A stretch of 64,000 nt of DNA from Bog-756 sp963725395 (GTDB lineage: Bacteria > Actinomycetota > Acidimicrobiia > Acidimicrobiales > RAAP-2): NCBI GenBank assembly GCA_963725395.1, contig CAVRYH010000013.1, forward strand, positions 62,001 to 126,000, written 5' to 3'. The notes below the pieces were generated by a model that was given only the letters and a program-made list of their open reading frames with translations, searched no databases and was not told the origin of the DNA. A program made the translations under genes and the position numbers. Positions 34,557 to 43,307 of this stretch are shown piece after piece (the stretch's first letter is position 1; every line of letters starts with the position of its first letter).

Positions 34557-34585
34557 CTCGCCACCTCCCCGGGTGCCTCGGCGAG
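34557..34585. terminator. Hairpin between HAD gene and hypothetical gene
   Basis: CTCGCC (34557-34562) and GGCGAG (34580-34585) pair perfectly, and an inner ACC/GGT stem with a small bulge extends the structure. It lies in the 65-nt gap between convergent genes and may terminate both. Confidence 0.35.
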
Positions 34586-34612
34586 TTCGTTCCTCCGCCC
34601 GATGTCGAGCGG

Positions 34613-35044
34613 TCAGGCGTGGGCGACTCGGAGATCGCCCATCCTCGGAGCCGTCGGAACCGACGAGCACCACTCGACGGCCCGGGAAGCGAGCTCACCG
34701 CCGCTCCGGCCGCTCGACACCGATGCCCGCCTCATGAGGTCGCAGGCGTAGGCAACGAGATTGAGCGCGTCGGTCCGGCCCGAGACACCGAGGAACGGTG
34801 CCGGCTCCGTCGAGAGGTCCAAGCCCCCCACTTCCACGAGCGCTCGACGGAGCTGCATCACAGCCGGTCGGACCGCCTCGAGTTCCCGGCCCACCCGACG
34901 AATCCACAGTGAAAGTCCCAGCTCGAGGGCGAATTCTGGCGCCGGCGACTCCGCCAGGTCGAACTCGACGATTCCCCACAGAATTTCCGCGATCAGCTCG
35001 TCGACGCCGGTTTGAACATTCTCTATTGAGGAATTCCTAACCAC
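34613..35044 (-). CDS. Hypothetical protein divergent from ku
   Basis: I do not recognise the 143-residue protein. It appears alpha-helical and acidic to neutral, with NVQTGVDELIAEILWGIVEF at the start, FALELGLSLWIRRVGRELEA in the middle and TDALNLVAYACDLMRRASVS near the end. A coding potential is suggested by the amphipathic helices. The start is uncertain: GTG 35044 is the only plausible one before the frame runs into the ku gene, and it has no clear ribosome binding site. Its 5' end overlaps the presumed ku promoter. A link to DNA end joining is possible only by position. Confidence 0.5.
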   Translation of the reverse strand: MVRNSSIENVQTGVDELIAEILWGIVEFDLAESPAPEFALELGLSLWIRRVGRELEAVRPAVMQLRRALVEVGGLDLSTEPAPFLGVSGRTDALNLVAYACDLMRRASVSSGRSGGELASRAVEWCSSVPTAPRMGDLRVAHA

Positions 35045-35055
35045 GGACCTATTCT
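35026..35055 (+). promoter_or_regulatory. Probable ku promoter
   Basis: TTGAGG (35026-35031), an 18-bp spacer and TATTCT (35050-35055) resemble a sigma-A promoter in an unusually AT-rich stretch. The transcript would have a leader of about 50 nt containing the AAAAAAGGAG ribosome binding site of ku. The short palindrome GGTGTGACACC lies at 35064-35074, near the expected start point. Confidence 0.45.
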
Positions 35056-35111
35056 TTCGATGGGGTGTGACACCGGGGTGGACCCCATCTGACCTGGAAA
35101 AAAGGAGCCTC

Positions 35112-36092
35112 ATGGCACGGACGATCTGGAAAGGGGCCCTCAGTTTCGGGCTGGTCAACGTTCCGGTGGGCCTCTATCCGGCCACTCAGGACAAGGCGAT
35201 CCACTTCAACCAGCTCGAGGAGGGGACGTCGGATCGGATCCGGTACAAGAAGGTCAATGAGCGCACCGGCAGGGAGGTCGAAGCCGGCAGGATCGTCAAG
35301 GGGTACGACCTCGGCGGGGGGCAGTACGTGATCCTCAGCGATGACGAGCTGGCCGCCGCAGAGCCTGAGCGCTCGCGACTCGTCGAGATCACCGACTTCG
35401 TCGATCTGGACGAGATCGATCCGGTGTACTTCCGCTCCACGTACTACCTCGCCCCTGAAGGCGAGGCCGGGGCCAAGGCGTACGCGCTCCTCCGCCAGGC
35501 CATGAAGGACTCGAACAAGGTGGCCATCGGCACACTCGTGATGCGGAACAAGGAGTATCCGGTGGCCATCAGGCCCGACGACAAGGTGCTCAAGCTCGAG
35601 ACGATGTACTTCTCCGATGAGATCCGTTCGCCGGACAAGGACCTTCCGGCCCTCCCGGACGCCAGCGAGATCTCCGAGCGTGAGGTCTCCATGGCCAAAC
35701 TCCTGCTCGAGTCGATGGAGGCCGAATGGGACCCACAGCGCTATCACGACACCCACCGCCAGAGGGTGGAGGCACTCGTGGAGGCCAAGCGTCAGGGCGA
35801 GGAGATCGTGGTCGGGTCCACCGAAGTCCCGACCACGAAGGTCGTCGATCTCATGGACGTGCTCAGCGCCAGCATCCAGTCGGTCAAGGGTGGGAGTCAG
35901 GTCAAGGCGTCGGCCAAGGCTGCGCCGAAGAAGCGATCGGCCTCCAAGGCGGGATCCTCACGGAAGGCGGCGGGGACCAAGGCACCCACGAGCATCTCCT
36001 CGAAGCGAGCGACGAAGAAGGCGACTCCGGGGCCAAAGGTGGCGGCGGCCAAGGCACCGGCCAAGCCGGCCAGTCGGCGGAAGGCGTCCTAG
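35112..36092 (+). CDS. ku: Non-homologous end-joining protein Ku
   Basis: Ku binds DNA double-strand ends as a ring-shaped dimer and recruits LigD. The 326-residue protein begins MARTIWKGALSFGLVNVPVG, the classical bacterial Ku start, followed by the bridge and core region (ILSDDELAAAEPERSRLVEI, YFRSTYYLAPEG, YPVAIRPDDKVL). The core ends near residue 255. Residues 258-326 form a Lys/Ala-rich, histone-H1-like tail (KKRSASKAGSSRKAAGTK and similar), known in some Ku proteins to add DNA binding. ATG 35112 has AAAAAAGGAG about 6 nt upstream. The gene converges on the LigD polymerase gene with only 2 nt between stops. Confidence 0.97.
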   Translation: MARTIWKGALSFGLVNVPVGLYPATQDKAIHFNQLEEGTSDRIRYKKVNERTGREVEAGRIVKGYDLGGGQYVILSDDELAAAEPERSRLVEITDFVDLDEIDPVYFRSTYYLAPEGEAGAKAYALLRQAMKDSNKVAIGTLVMRNKEYPVAIRPDDKVLKLETMYFSDEIRSPDKDLPALPDASEISEREVSMAKLLLESMEAEWDPQRYHDTHRQRVEALVEAKRQGEEIVVGSTEVPTTKVVDLMDVLSASIQSVKGGSQVKASAKAAPKKRSASKAGSSRKAAGTKAPTSISSKRATKKATPGPKVAAAKAPAKPASRRKAS

Positions 36093-36094
36093 GC

Positions 36095-36988
36095 CTACAC
36101 GCCGGCGAAGAGATCCCCGAACTCGGTGACTCTTCCGAGCACCTGGTCCGAGACGAAACGGAGCCGGTCCGGGTCGCCGGACTTCTGACACTCGGCGACC
36201 TCGTCCCAGGTGACGGGGGTCGAGGCCGTGGGGGCGGGGGTGGCCCTGAGGGAGTAGGCGGCGACCGTCGTCTTGGCGGGATGGTTCTGACTCCAGTCGA
36301 TGAGCACCTTGCCCCGTCGAAGACCCTTCCCCATCTTCGACACGACCAGCTCCGGGTGGTCCTGCTCGAGCTGGCGCGCGATCTGGTGGGCCTCGTCCCG
36401 GGCCCGCTCCCAGGTGGGACGTCCCGTCAGCGGACTGTAGAGCTGGAGGCCCTTGGAGCCACTCGTCTTGGGGAAGCATCCCCTTCCCCGATCGTCCATC
36501 AGCTCGGCGATACGGAGGCCCACGGTGCAACAGTCCACGATCGTTGACCCCTCGCCCGGGTCGAGATCGAAGACGAGGTGGTCGGGCGGTCCGGGCAGGA
36601 CCCGTCGTCGGCCTGCATGCCAGAGTGGAACGTGGAACTCGATGGTGCCCAGGTTGGCCGCCCAGATGAGGCTGGGAAGGTCGGAGATCGCCACGTGGTC
36701 GATAGGCTTTCCCGCGCGCGCCGGCACTTCGATGCGCTGCACCCATTCCGGAGCGCCCGCCGGGGCATGCTTCTCGAAGAAGGATGAGCCCCGGACGCCG
36801 TCTGGATATCGCTTCATCGTCAGGGGCCGGTCGTTGAGGTGGTGGAGCATGGCCGGTGCCACCCGCGCGTAGTACTCGAGCATCTGGCCCTTGGTGAAGC
36901 CGCTGTCCGGATAGAGGACCTTCTCCAGGTTGGAGACGGTCAGCTCCCTGCCCTCGACCGTGGTCCTCACCGAGTTCTCAGGACTCAC
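36095..36988 (-). CDS. ligD: Stand-alone LigD polymerase (primase-polymerase) domain protein
   Basis: The 297-residue archaeo-eukaryotic primase-type polymerase is the POL module of LigD, which fills in or adds nucleotides at broken DNA ends. LTVSNLEKVLYPDSGFTKGQ near residue 16 and the catalytic metal motif HLVFDLDPGEG near residue 139 are visible. KTSGSKGLQLYSPL near residue 173 and RVSKMGKGLR-like VVSKMGKGLRRGKVLIDWSQ near residue 213 complete the family signature. There is no ligase or phosphoesterase domain in this chain. GTG 36988 overlaps the end of the PE-ligase gene by 11 bp, so both are one operon. It converges on ku. Confidence 0.93.
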   Translation of the reverse strand: MSPENSVRTTVEGRELTVSNLEKVLYPDSGFTKGQMLEYYARVAPAMLHHLNDRPLTMKRYPDGVRGSSFFEKHAPAGAPEWVQRIEVPARAGKPIDHVAISDLPSLIWAANLGTIEFHVPLWHAGRRRVLPGPPDHLVFDLDPGEGSTIVDCCTVGLRIAELMDDRGRGCFPKTSGSKGLQLYSPLTGRPTWERARDEAHQIARQLEQDHPELVVSKMGKGLRRGKVLIDWSQNHPAKTTVAAYSLRATPAPTASTPVTWDEVAECQKSGDPDRLRFVSDQVLGRVTEFGDLFAGV

Positions 36989-38452
36989 GGCGGACGTCCC
37001 GGACGGCCTTGTCCGTGCGCAGGCCGCGCCAGACGGGATGGCGCAGGTGCCCCGAGGCCGTCCACTCGCTGAACCGGACCTCGCCGACCCGGACCGGTCG
37101 TACCCAGTGGGCCGATCGCTCCACGGCAGCCGGAAGTCTGCCGGCGAAGGGGCTCGTCGATCGGGTGGCCTTCGTCAGCATGGCGAGGAGGTCCCCCCGT
37201 GCCGCCCGATCGAATCCCGTACCCACCTTGCCCACGTAGTCCAACGTCGCAGGAGCGCCCTCCACCGGTATGCCGAGGAGGAGGGCGCCGAACGTGGATG
37301 CCCGGTCCCCCTGGCCGTCCGTGAAGCCGCCGATCACGACCTCCTGCATCCTCTGGCTCTTTACCTTGATCCAATCGCGGCTCCGGGTGCCCGGACGGTA
37401 CCGGCTGGTGCGCCGTTTCGCCACGACGCCCTCCATGCCGAGCTCGGCGGAGACCCGTAGGACTTCTCCCCCCGCTCCTCGGTGAACGAGGGCGCCACGC
37501 CCCAGCTCGGGCCGGCCAGCCGCAGGCCGTCGAGCAGCTTCCGCCGCTCGTCGTAGGGGGCGTCGAGCAGGGACCGCCCGTTGAGATGGAGGAGATCGAA
37601 AATGATCATGCTTGCCGGATCGCGCGCGGCGGCGCGGTCAGCGCCCCGGCCCGCAGTCTGGATCCGGTGCTGGAGCCGTGAGAAGTTCGGGCGTCCGTTC
37701 TCATCGAGGACCACCAGCTCGCCGTCGAGAACGACCTGATCCGAGCCCACGGCCTCGGCGAGATCCCTCAATTCCGGGAACGAAGCAGTGATGTCCTTCC
37801 CCCCTCGGCTCACCGCACGTGGCCTTCCGCCGTCGACCCACAACAGGACGCGAATGCCGTCCCATTTGAACTCGAATGCCCACTGCCCGGGGTCGTCGGG
37901 CAGTTCGCCCGGGGTCGCCAGCATGGGGGCGAGCTGGTCGGGGAGGCGCTCGAATCCGCCGGCGGCCGGATCCATGCGGTGGATCATCCAGTTCTTGCCC
38001 TTGGTCGGGAAGAGGACGTACCTGCCCTTGGCCCGCTTGCCGTGGAGCACCACCATCACTTCGTCCGACCGCCATTTCTCGCGGTCGTAGGTTCCCTTGT
38101 CCCAGATGGTCACCCTGCCCGCTCCGTATTCGCCGGGTGGGATGGTGCCGGCGAAGGAGCCGTATTCGAGGGGGTGGTCCTCGACCCGTACGGCAAGGTG
38201 GTTGTCGTCGGGTGTGCGGGGCAACCCCTTGGGCAGTGCCCACGACGCCAGGACCCCGTCCCTCTCGAGTCGGAAGTCCCAGTGGAGGCTCGACGCATGG
38301 TGCTCCTGGATGACGAACCTCGGCCGTTCCGCTCCGCCCCTGCCTGAGCGCTTCCCCCCACACGGTGAGGCCCGACCGGGGGAGGGTAGCGGTTCGGGCG
38401 TGCGGCCCGGATGCCTCTTCTCGCGGTACTCGGAGAGTGGGGCCTTGGGCAT
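36978..38452 (-). pseudogene. ligD: LigD phosphoesterase and ATP-dependent DNA ligase domains, frame-broken at a G-run
   Basis: The first frame (from ATG 38452) has a 3'-phosphoesterase domain: RFVIQEHHASSLHWDFRLER and EYGSFAGTIPPGEYGAGRV. The ligase nucleotidyl-transferase domain follows, with Lys in AFEFKWDGIRVLLW (motif I), QVVLDGELVVLDE (motif III) and ASMIIFDLLHLNG. The frame stops after TEERGEKSYGS. The next frame carries on with LGMEGVVAKRRTSRYRPGTR (motif IV), RDWIKVKSQ (motif V) and the OB domain to 36978. Adding one G to the six-base run at 37468-37473 gives TEERGGEVLRVSAELG and a single gene of about 490 residues. A naturally lost ligase next to intact ku and polymerase genes would be surprising. 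Confidence 0.9.
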
Positions 38453-38621
38453 GGTGAGAGCTTTACCCAAAACGGGATGGGCGGATGCGGACGCCCCGGC
38501 GGGAGGACCGCTTCGGGCATCGATCCGGGCCGCGCAGGCCGGGCGGATCCTTGGCATAATCAGGGGGAACGGCCCGTCGTCGGTTGGATGGGCGTCGAGC
38601 GGACGAGGCGGAGCGTGACCC

Positions 38622-40997
38622 ATGGAGCGAGGGACTTCGATCGAGCACGTGGAGGCCGTTCTGGCCATCGAGGACCGCGTGCTCCGCAACTACTGGGTGA
38701 CCCAGACCTATAGCGATCTGGCCTCCGGGCTGTCCGAACTCCTCGATCCGGGGACCGCCAACTGGTGCACGTTCGGCACCTGGGCATCCGACACGGTGGG
38801 GAGGAACCTCCGCGGTGAGGAGCTGCCCGGTTGGTTGCACGAGCGGGTGGTGCTGCCCGACGGGATGATGGGCGTCGTCCGCGAGGCCAACAACACCCGC
38901 CAGCGGGCGGGACTCGACCTCCAAGTGGTCGAAGTCGTCCCTGAGCACCTGAGTGTGGTTGTACGGGAGCTGTTCGGAGCGTGCGCGACCAACCTCTCCG
39001 ACGGGAACACCCAGGTGTTCAGCGAGATCGGCAAGGTGGCCGCGACGTTCATCCACTGGTTCGCCAAAGGTGTCGCCGACCCCTCGACGGCGCGGGCTGA
39101 GGTGCTGAAGGCGTGCGACGGAGCGCCGGAGTTCGAGGGGGTCAATCGGCTCCGGTCGGGGTTCTCCCTGTGGTGTGATGCCCTGGCCGAGTTGGACCCC
39201 GTCCGACGGAGCCAGCTCATCCTGGCCGGATCTCTCGACCTCGGGGCCCATGAACAGCACCATCTCCAGGGGGCGATCGCCGGGAGCATGGACATGGGTG
39301 TGAACCAGTCGATCGACCGCCTGAAGCGACACGTGACCATGGAAGGTCCGGCGCCGGCCGAGGTCGTCGGGATCATCGATGCGCTGCTCCATCCCCTGGG
39401 TGCCGTCGTCAGCGCCCTCTGGGGGGACCTGATGACCGAGCTGCTCGGCACCATCGTGACGCCCGACGGGACCCTTCGCCTGGACCGGGACGTCCCACGC
39501 CTTCCGGACCAGGCCTTCCTCCCACCCGACACGGAACCGGTCGTGGTCGACGAGCTGGCCGTCCTCCTGGAGCGCTTCGATCGTGCCAAAGACGACGGGC
39601 AGGGCAGCCGCGCCATCGACTGGGTCAGCCTGGACGACCGTATGAACTTCATCACCAACCTGTTCCGCTCGCGGCATCACCGGATGCAACTGTTCGCGGC
39701 CCCGTTCGGCCGCGCCGTGCTCGCCGCCATCGAGAGTGACCGCATCCCGGGGGTCCACCCGGACGCGAGGACCGGACCGGGTTCGAGGCCGAGGAGGTTG
39801 GTCGCTCCGCCGTCGAGGGGTGTCCACGTGTTCACCGACGAATTCGTCGAGGCGCTACGCGAGACCGGTGATGCACCGGCCGACGAGGCGGTGGCGGAGT
39901 TCTTCGCCGAGACCGGGGTCGGTCACTCCGAGTTGTTCCGACGGCTGGGCTCGGCCCCGGTGGGCACGGTCGCCGACGAGGACCTCCCCGGGATCGGTGC
40001 GTTCGTGCGCCAGCAGGAGCCCTGGCCCGACTGGGCCGACCCCGACCTGGTCCGGGAGGGGCAACAGGTCTTCGGCGACTTCGGACCTCAACTCGGAATG
40101 GGGCTGTTCATGGCCAGCCTTCCCGCCGACTACGCCTTCGCCAAGGGCGTGCAGGCGCTGGACCGCACTGCCCGGCTCACCCACAATCCCAAGCGGAGGT
40201 ACGTCGAGACCGGACAGATGATCATCGATGTGATGAAGCCGGGCGCCCTGGCACCGGGCAGGAGCGGGTACCGGGCCGTCCGTCATGTGCGACTCATGCA
40301 CGCCGCCGTGCGTCATGTGCTGACCCACCTCGACGAGATCCGGAAGGAGGGAGGGCCTCCCATCGCCCCGTGGGATGCCGGCTTCGGGTTGCCCATCAGT
40401 CAGCTGCAGCTCCTCGGCACGCTCTTCTCGTTCGGTGTCATGGGCATCGAATCCCTGAACAGGTCGGGCGTGCGACTGAGCGACGACCGGGCCGAGTCGT
40501 ACATCCACGTTTGGAATCTGGTCGGGCACCAGATCGGAGTCCGTGAGGACCTCCTGCCGCTGTCGTGGAAGGACTCGAAGACACTGTGGGACATCCGACG
40601 CCGTCGCGAGTACGGCCCCACGCCTGAGGGCCGGGAGCTGACGGCGGCAGCCATCGAGTGCATGAGGGAGCTCTTCGCGTTCACCCATCTGCCCGGGCTG
40701 CCGGCGACGGGGATCCGCCACTATCTCGGCAACGAGACGGCCGACACGTTGGGCGTACCCAAGGCCGACTGGACCCGAATCCTCTTCGAGGTGATGCAGC
40801 GCACCGACTTCCTCTACGACTTCGCCCTGATCCGCTTACCCGGTACCGGACCGATCGCTTCGATGCTGGGGCGTCGCATCTGGCAGGGCTTCGAGCTCTA
40901 CGGACGAGACGGCCAGCGACCGTCGTTCGAGGTCAGTGATGAGCTGAAGCAGGCGTGGGGAATGGAGCTGAGCGGAGCCCCGTCGACGGCACCCTGA
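38622..40997 (+). CDS. MpaB/DUF2236-type oxygenase with a large extra N-terminal module
   Basis: The 791-residue protein has two parts. From about residue 420 to the end lies an MpaB/DUF2236 domain (latex-clearing-protein family, b-type haem oxygenases). It contains LTHNPKRRYVETGQMIIDVM near residue 522 and VRHVRLMHAAVRHVLTHL near residue 553 with the presumed haem-ligand His, then LGTLFSFGVMGIESLNRSG. The first 370 residues are a helical module I do not recognise, with ANWCTFGTWASDTVGRN near residue 45 and LDLGAHEQHHLQGAIAGSMD near residue 205. The His-rich AHEQHH with nearby acidic residues could be a second metal or haem site. No signal peptide is present. The gene diverges from ligD. Confidence 0.82.
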   Translation: MERGTSIEHVEAVLAIEDRVLRNYWVTQTYSDLASGLSELLDPGTANWCTFGTWASDTVGRNLRGEELPGWLHERVVLPDGMMGVVREANNTRQRAGLDLQVVEVVPEHLSVVVRELFGACATNLSDGNTQVFSEIGKVAATFIHWFAKGVADPSTARAEVLKACDGAPEFEGVNRLRSGFSLWCDALAELDPVRRSQLILAGSLDLGAHEQHHLQGAIAGSMDMGVNQSIDRLKRHVTMEGPAPAEVVGIIDALLHPLGAVVSALWGDLMTELLGTIVTPDGTLRLDRDVPRLPDQAFLPPDTEPVVVDELAVLLERFDRAKDDGQGSRAIDWVSLDDRMNFITNLFRSRHHRMQLFAAPFGRAVLAAIESDRIPGVHPDARTGPGSRPRRLVAPPSRGVHVFTDEFVEALRETGDAPADEAVAEFFAETGVGHSELFRRLGSAPVGTVADEDLPGIGAFVRQQEPWPDWADPDLVREGQQVFGDFGPQLGMGLFMASLPADYAFAKGVQALDRTARLTHNPKRRYVETGQMIIDVMKPGALAPGRSGYRAVRHVRLMHAAVRHVLTHLDEIRKEGGPPIAPWDAGFGLPISQLQLLGTLFSFGVMGIESLNRSGVRLSDDRAESYIHVWNLVGHQIGVREDLLPLSWKDSKTLWDIRRRREYGPTPEGRELTAAAIECMRELFAFTHLPGLPATGIRHYLGNETADTLGVPKADWTRILFEVMQRTDFLYDFALIRLPGTGPIASMLGRRIWQGFELYGRDGQRPSFEVSDELKQAWGMELSGAPSTAP

Positions 40998-41152
40998 CCG
41001 GTCAGGTCGGGAACGCGGCGCTCACCGTGACTGAACCGGCCGAGGCCCCGATTCGAACCAAGGGGAGGGTCCGTCGTCACTCTCAGGTTGGACCCCCGAC
41101 GGCCCGTACCGTGGTGGTCCTGGCCACCCGAGCCCAGACTTAGGCTGTGGAC

Positions 41153-41809
41153 ATGGTCGGGGCGGTGGACTGGACGACGATCTCGGCCCTCGGGACAGCG
41201 GCGGGCACGCTGATCCTGGCCATTGCGACCTTCGCCTCGGTGCGTTCGGCCAACAACGCGGCCCGGACCGCTGAGCGCGCCTTCAAGGTCGGGCTGGTGC
41301 CGCTGCTGTTCCCGTCCCGCCTCGAAGACCCGGCTCAGAAGATCCGGTGGGCCGACGACCACTGGGTGAGCATCGATGGCGGGCGGGCCACCATGGAGGC
41401 GGTCGACGGAATCATCTACCTGGCCATGTCCATCAGGAATGTGGGGTCCGGCACCGCGGTGCTGCATGCCTGGCGCACCCAGGACGTGCCCGAGCTCGAT
41501 GGCGCTCCGGTCGAGCGACCACCTCTCGGCGAGTTCCGCCCGCAATCACGCGACCTGTTCGTCCCGGCCGGCGACATGAGCTTCTGGCAGGCCGCCATCC
41601 GCGACAAGGACGATCCGAACGAGCGAGTGGTGCTCAACTCCATCAACGCACGTCACGGAGTCATGATCGATGTTCTCTACAGCGATTACGAAGGTGATCA
41701 GCGAACCATCAGCCGGTTCCACGTGAACCCGGTGGGGGAGGGCAAATCTGATTGGCTGTGCTCGGTCGTCCGGCACTGGAACCTCGACCGACCCGACCCC
41801 CGAAGCTGA
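41153..41809 (+). CDS. Hypothetical protein with one N-terminal membrane segment
   Basis: The 218-residue protein has a single hydrophobic segment near residues 7-27 (TTISALGTAAGTLILAIATF), then an R-rich helix and a beta-rich soluble domain. That domain contains VDGIIYLAMSIRNVGSGTAV and MIDVLYSDYEGDQRTISRF. The DxxYxDxxGxxxT-like pattern and the RNVGSGTA strand occur in many small membrane-anchored proteins of unknown function. ATG 41153 is chosen over GTG 41147 because TAGGCT (41141-41146) then lies exactly 6 nt upstream. I do not recognise a named family. Confidence 0.7.
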   Translation: MVGAVDWTTISALGTAAGTLILAIATFASVRSANNAARTAERAFKVGLVPLLFPSRLEDPAQKIRWADDHWVSIDGGRATMEAVDGIIYLAMSIRNVGSGTAVLHAWRTQDVPELDGAPVERPPLGEFRPQSRDLFVPAGDMSFWQAAIRDKDDPNERVVLNSINARHGVMIDVLYSDYEGDQRTISRFHVNPVGEGKSDWLCSVVRHWNLDRPDPRS

Positions 41810-41847
41810 GAATCGCCCGGGGCGGGCCCTACCGTCGTCCCCCGCGG

Positions 41848-43227
41848 TCAGGCGAATGTGGGGAGCCAGGGCGCCGTTGAGGCCGGTAATTCGTCGGTCA
41901 TGGCCACGACCTGCTCGTAGGGCAGGCGACCGGCCAGCTGGTCGGTGAGCATGGCCTCGACCACGCGGGTGCGGTCACCGGTCAGCGCGGCGTCGACCGT
42001 GAGCTCCTGGGAGACCGCGATCTGACGCAGGTACTCCCCGAGCACCGATCCGACGTCCGCGGTGTCACGGGCACGGACCCCGGTGGTCCCGGTCACGCCG
42101 ATGCACTCCACGACCACATCGTCCGGGAGGTTCTGGACCTGACCGACGTTGGCCAGGTTCATCGGCAGATGACGTTCCTCGCCATTGGCCACGCCTTCGA
42201 TCAGTTCCACCACCAGCTCACCGGACGGCCACGAAGAGATCTCGTCTCCACCGAGCAGAGCAGCAGCCTCGCGATCGTCCGCCCTCTTGTCGCTCCTGTG
42301 GCCCCGGAGCCCGTAGTGGTGCACCCCCCAGTCCCTCCCGAAGTCCGACGAAGAGGTGACGAATCCGGGGAAGAACTCGGCGACATGGGTGTCGGATGAG
42401 CCGGGGAGGACCCCGAAGCGTTCGAAGAGCTCGAATTTGATCTGGTTGTTGGCGATGACGTCGGCCTTGGTCCAGGCCTCACCGTCGGAAATCTTCACCC
42501 AGTGCATTCCCTCGACGGGCGCCATCCAGATCGGCTCCCCTCCGTGTGCGGCGGGATCATCCAGGAGAGTACGGAGCATGGCCAGCCCATCACCCCCCCC
42601 GATCCTGAGCTCTGTGACCAATGGGAGGTGGTTCACTCCGGCCGCGACAGGGTCCACCTCGTGGAGCGGCGCGTCGAAGAGCAGACTCATCGTGAACTTG
42701 AGGCCCACCAGCTCGTTGCACAACCCGACGACCTTGATGTCGGACTCGCGCCCCACGCCGCGACAGAGGGCGGTCAACGGGTTGCTGACGTTGATCATCA
42801 GTGCTTCGGGGCAGTGGCGCTCCATTTCCCGGGCGACCTCTGCGACGACCGGAACGCTCCGCAGCGCCCGGGCGATGCCGCCCGGCCCGACGCTGTCGCC
42901 GACCGGCTGGCGGATGCCGTAGCGGGCGGGGATCTCGAGATCGTGACGCATGCTCGCGAATCCCCCGACGGACAGGGCGATGATGACCACGTCGGCGCCC
43001 TCCAGCGCGTCACCGATGTCGGTGGTCGGGTGCGCTGACAGCCCGATGGCACGGACCTTGGCTATGTGCTCGGCGACCTCCACCATCTTCGGGAGGGAAC
43101 CCGGGTCCTTGTCCATCAATGTGACGTCCACGTCGCGGAGCGTCTCGGTGTTGGCCAGGTCCACCAGCAGTCGCGGGGTCCAGTGCGTGCTCCCTCCCCC
43201 GACGATGGTGATCCGCGGTGTACTCAC
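41848..43227 (-). CDS. Glycoside hydrolase family 4 (6-phospho-beta-glucosidase/alpha-glycosidase-like)
   Basis: The 459-residue GH4 enzyme acts by NAD-dependent oxidation and elimination with a divalent metal. The Rossmann start reads ITIVGGGSTHWTPRLLVDL. MINVSNPLTALCRG near residue 144, VGLCNELVGLKF near residue 166 (metal-ligand Cys, here CNE) and AAGVNHLPLVTEL near residue 195 (metal His) are family signatures. The CNE form and the overall length resemble alpha-glucosidase/galacturonidase-like GH4 members as much as phospho-beta-glucosidases, so the sugar is open. GTG 43227 has TACCGT 7 nt upstream on the minus strand. No PTS genes are near. Confidence 0.88.
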   Translation of the reverse strand: MSTPRITIVGGGSTHWTPRLLVDLANTETLRDVDVTLMDKDPGSLPKMVEVAEHIAKVRAIGLSAHPTTDIGDALEGADVVIIALSVGGFASMRHDLEIPARYGIRQPVGDSVGPGGIARALRSVPVVAEVAREMERHCPEALMINVSNPLTALCRGVGRESDIKVVGLCNELVGLKFTMSLLFDAPLHEVDPVAAGVNHLPLVTELRIGGGDGLAMLRTLLDDPAAHGGEPIWMAPVEGMHWVKISDGEAWTKADVIANNQIKFELFERFGVLPGSSDTHVAEFFPGFVTSSSDFGRDWGVHHYGLRGHRSDKRADDREAAALLGGDEISSWPSGELVVELIEGVANGEERHLPMNLANVGQVQNLPDDVVVECIGVTGTTGVRARDTADVGSVLGEYLRQIAVSQELTVDAALTGDRTRVVEAMLTDQLAGRLPYEQVVAMTDELPASTAPWLPTFA

Positions 43228-43307
43228 ACCCCGAACGGTAGTCGGTGCGTCTTCACGGCGAGATGCCCCCGACCGGCCGCCTGTCCCGAGCTGGGGGTCC
43301 CGTCCGT

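Noticed and set aside
41030..41080. tRNA-like T-loop sequence (TTCGAAT on the minus strand)
   Set aside because: The flanking bases do not pair as a T-stem and no acceptor or anticodon arm can be built around it.
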